Made by a program: the position numbers and the translations under genes. From Ruminococcus sp. (lineage in GTDB: Bacteria; Bacillota; Clostridia; Oscillospirales; Ruminococcaceae), in the NCBI GenBank assembly GCA_024697545.1, contig JAILFN010000061.1, forward strand, positions 1-42,959: DNA of 42,959 nucleotides. Reading direction: 5' to 3'. Positions 42,784 to 42,959 of the stretch are shown one piece after another (positions within the stretch are counted from its first letter, which is position 1; every line of letters begins with the position of its first letter). A model generated the notes under the pieces. It saw nothing but the letters and a program-made list of their open reading frames with translations, made no database searches and was not told where the DNA came from.

Positions 42784-42793
42784 ATATAGAAGT

Positions 42794-42829
42794 TATGCCC
42801 CTGAGCATTTCAAAGTGCTCAGGGGCATA
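42794..42829 (-). other. Perfect 14-bp hairpin before the terminator
   Basis: TATGCCCCTGAGCA pairs exactly with TGCTCAGGGGCATA around an 8-nt loop (TTTCAAAG on the plus strand). There is no T-run, so it is not itself a terminator. It lies between the stop codon at 42860 and the terminator, in the 3' untranslated part of the transcript. Confidence 0.7.
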
Positions 42830-42859
42830 GTACTTATTGTTACTAAGCTAAATCAGAAT

Positions 42860-42959
42860 TTATACTCGCTTTTTTGAATTTCTGATATATAGTGCTGTTG
42901 TAATAACAACCGCCAGAATAAGAATGTGCAAAATGGTATGATAAACATCGGGTATATAT
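42860..42959 (-). CDS. C-terminal end of a membrane protein (cut by window edge)
   Basis: The minus strand has an open frame from the window edge to TAA at 42860-42862. It gives 32 residues: YIPDVYHT, a hydrophobic helix ILHILILAVVITTALYI, then RNSKKRV. A membrane helix with a positive tail is typical of a protein ending on the inner face. The family cannot be told. A hairpin and a strong terminator follow in the right order and strand, which supports a real gene end. Confidence 0.6.
   Translation of the reverse strand, partial: YIPDVYHTILHILILAVVITTALYIRNSKKRV

Noticed and set aside
1-42959. CRISPR arrays, insertion sequences, integrases or reverse transcriptases
   Set aside because: No regularly spaced repeats with unique spacers were seen, and no transposase, integrase or reverse transcriptase motifs appear in any frame.

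Overview
The window looks like chromosome of a Ruminococcus-type Firmicute (Oscillospiraceae, gut or rumen). This is inferred from a lipid-anchored GH26 mannanase with an N-terminal carbohydrate-binding module, a CE2-type esterase, a BspA-like leucine-rich surface protein, a SpoIIM-like protein, AGGAGG-like ribosome sites and many textbook sigma-A promoters (TTGACA-17-TATAAT). Species cannot be fixed from sequence alone.

Layout. 1-2140 is an accessory-looking, AT-richer edge. It holds the 5' part of an MmeI-like restriction-methylation gene (minus strand, cut by the window), then about 1 kb with no credible protein. Inside that stretch a perfect plus-strand promoter drives what looks like a large structured RNA of about 0.7 kb, which ends against a tRNA-Pro gene. 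2341-5734 is ppk and rarA, followed by two tRNA-Ser genes. 6282-8434 holds the BspA-like protein and an HPr-like protein that lacks the phospho-histidine. 8557-11041 is mtaB, an acetyltransferase and a zinc-ribbon membrane protein. 11169-14894 is a single-chain purL. 14953-19862 is a plus-strand cluster (DUF1294, Lrp regulator, aminotransferase, ispE, zinc-ribbon membrane protein, radical SAM). An HD protein and a Gfo/Idh oxidoreductase follow.

From 21812 to 33067 almost everything is on the minus strand: a proC-to-ahcY operon (26944 down to 21812), a CE2 esterase, a diguanylate cyclase with a small membrane protein, two tRNA-Gln genes, asnB with a terminator hairpin in its short leader, and an acidic lipoprotein. 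33319-37398 is a membrane-fusion lipoprotein plus an FtsX-type permease without an ATPase. Then come a cytidylate-kinase-like protein, the GH26 lipoprotein, and leuC-Dabb-leuD. The right edge holds the last 32 codons of a membrane protein and two strong hairpins.

Most genes are housekeeping: polyphosphate, recombination, tRNA modification, purine, isoprenoid, proline, asparagine, leucine and S-adenosylhomocysteine metabolism. The best candidate for something undescribed is the structured RNA at about 1233-1967. It has its own promoter, a 22-nt repeat that places two identical GNRA-loop hairpins in the RNA, and ends that can pair. The ROOL/GOLLD class of large ornate RNAs is the first thing to test, but I could not confirm a match.
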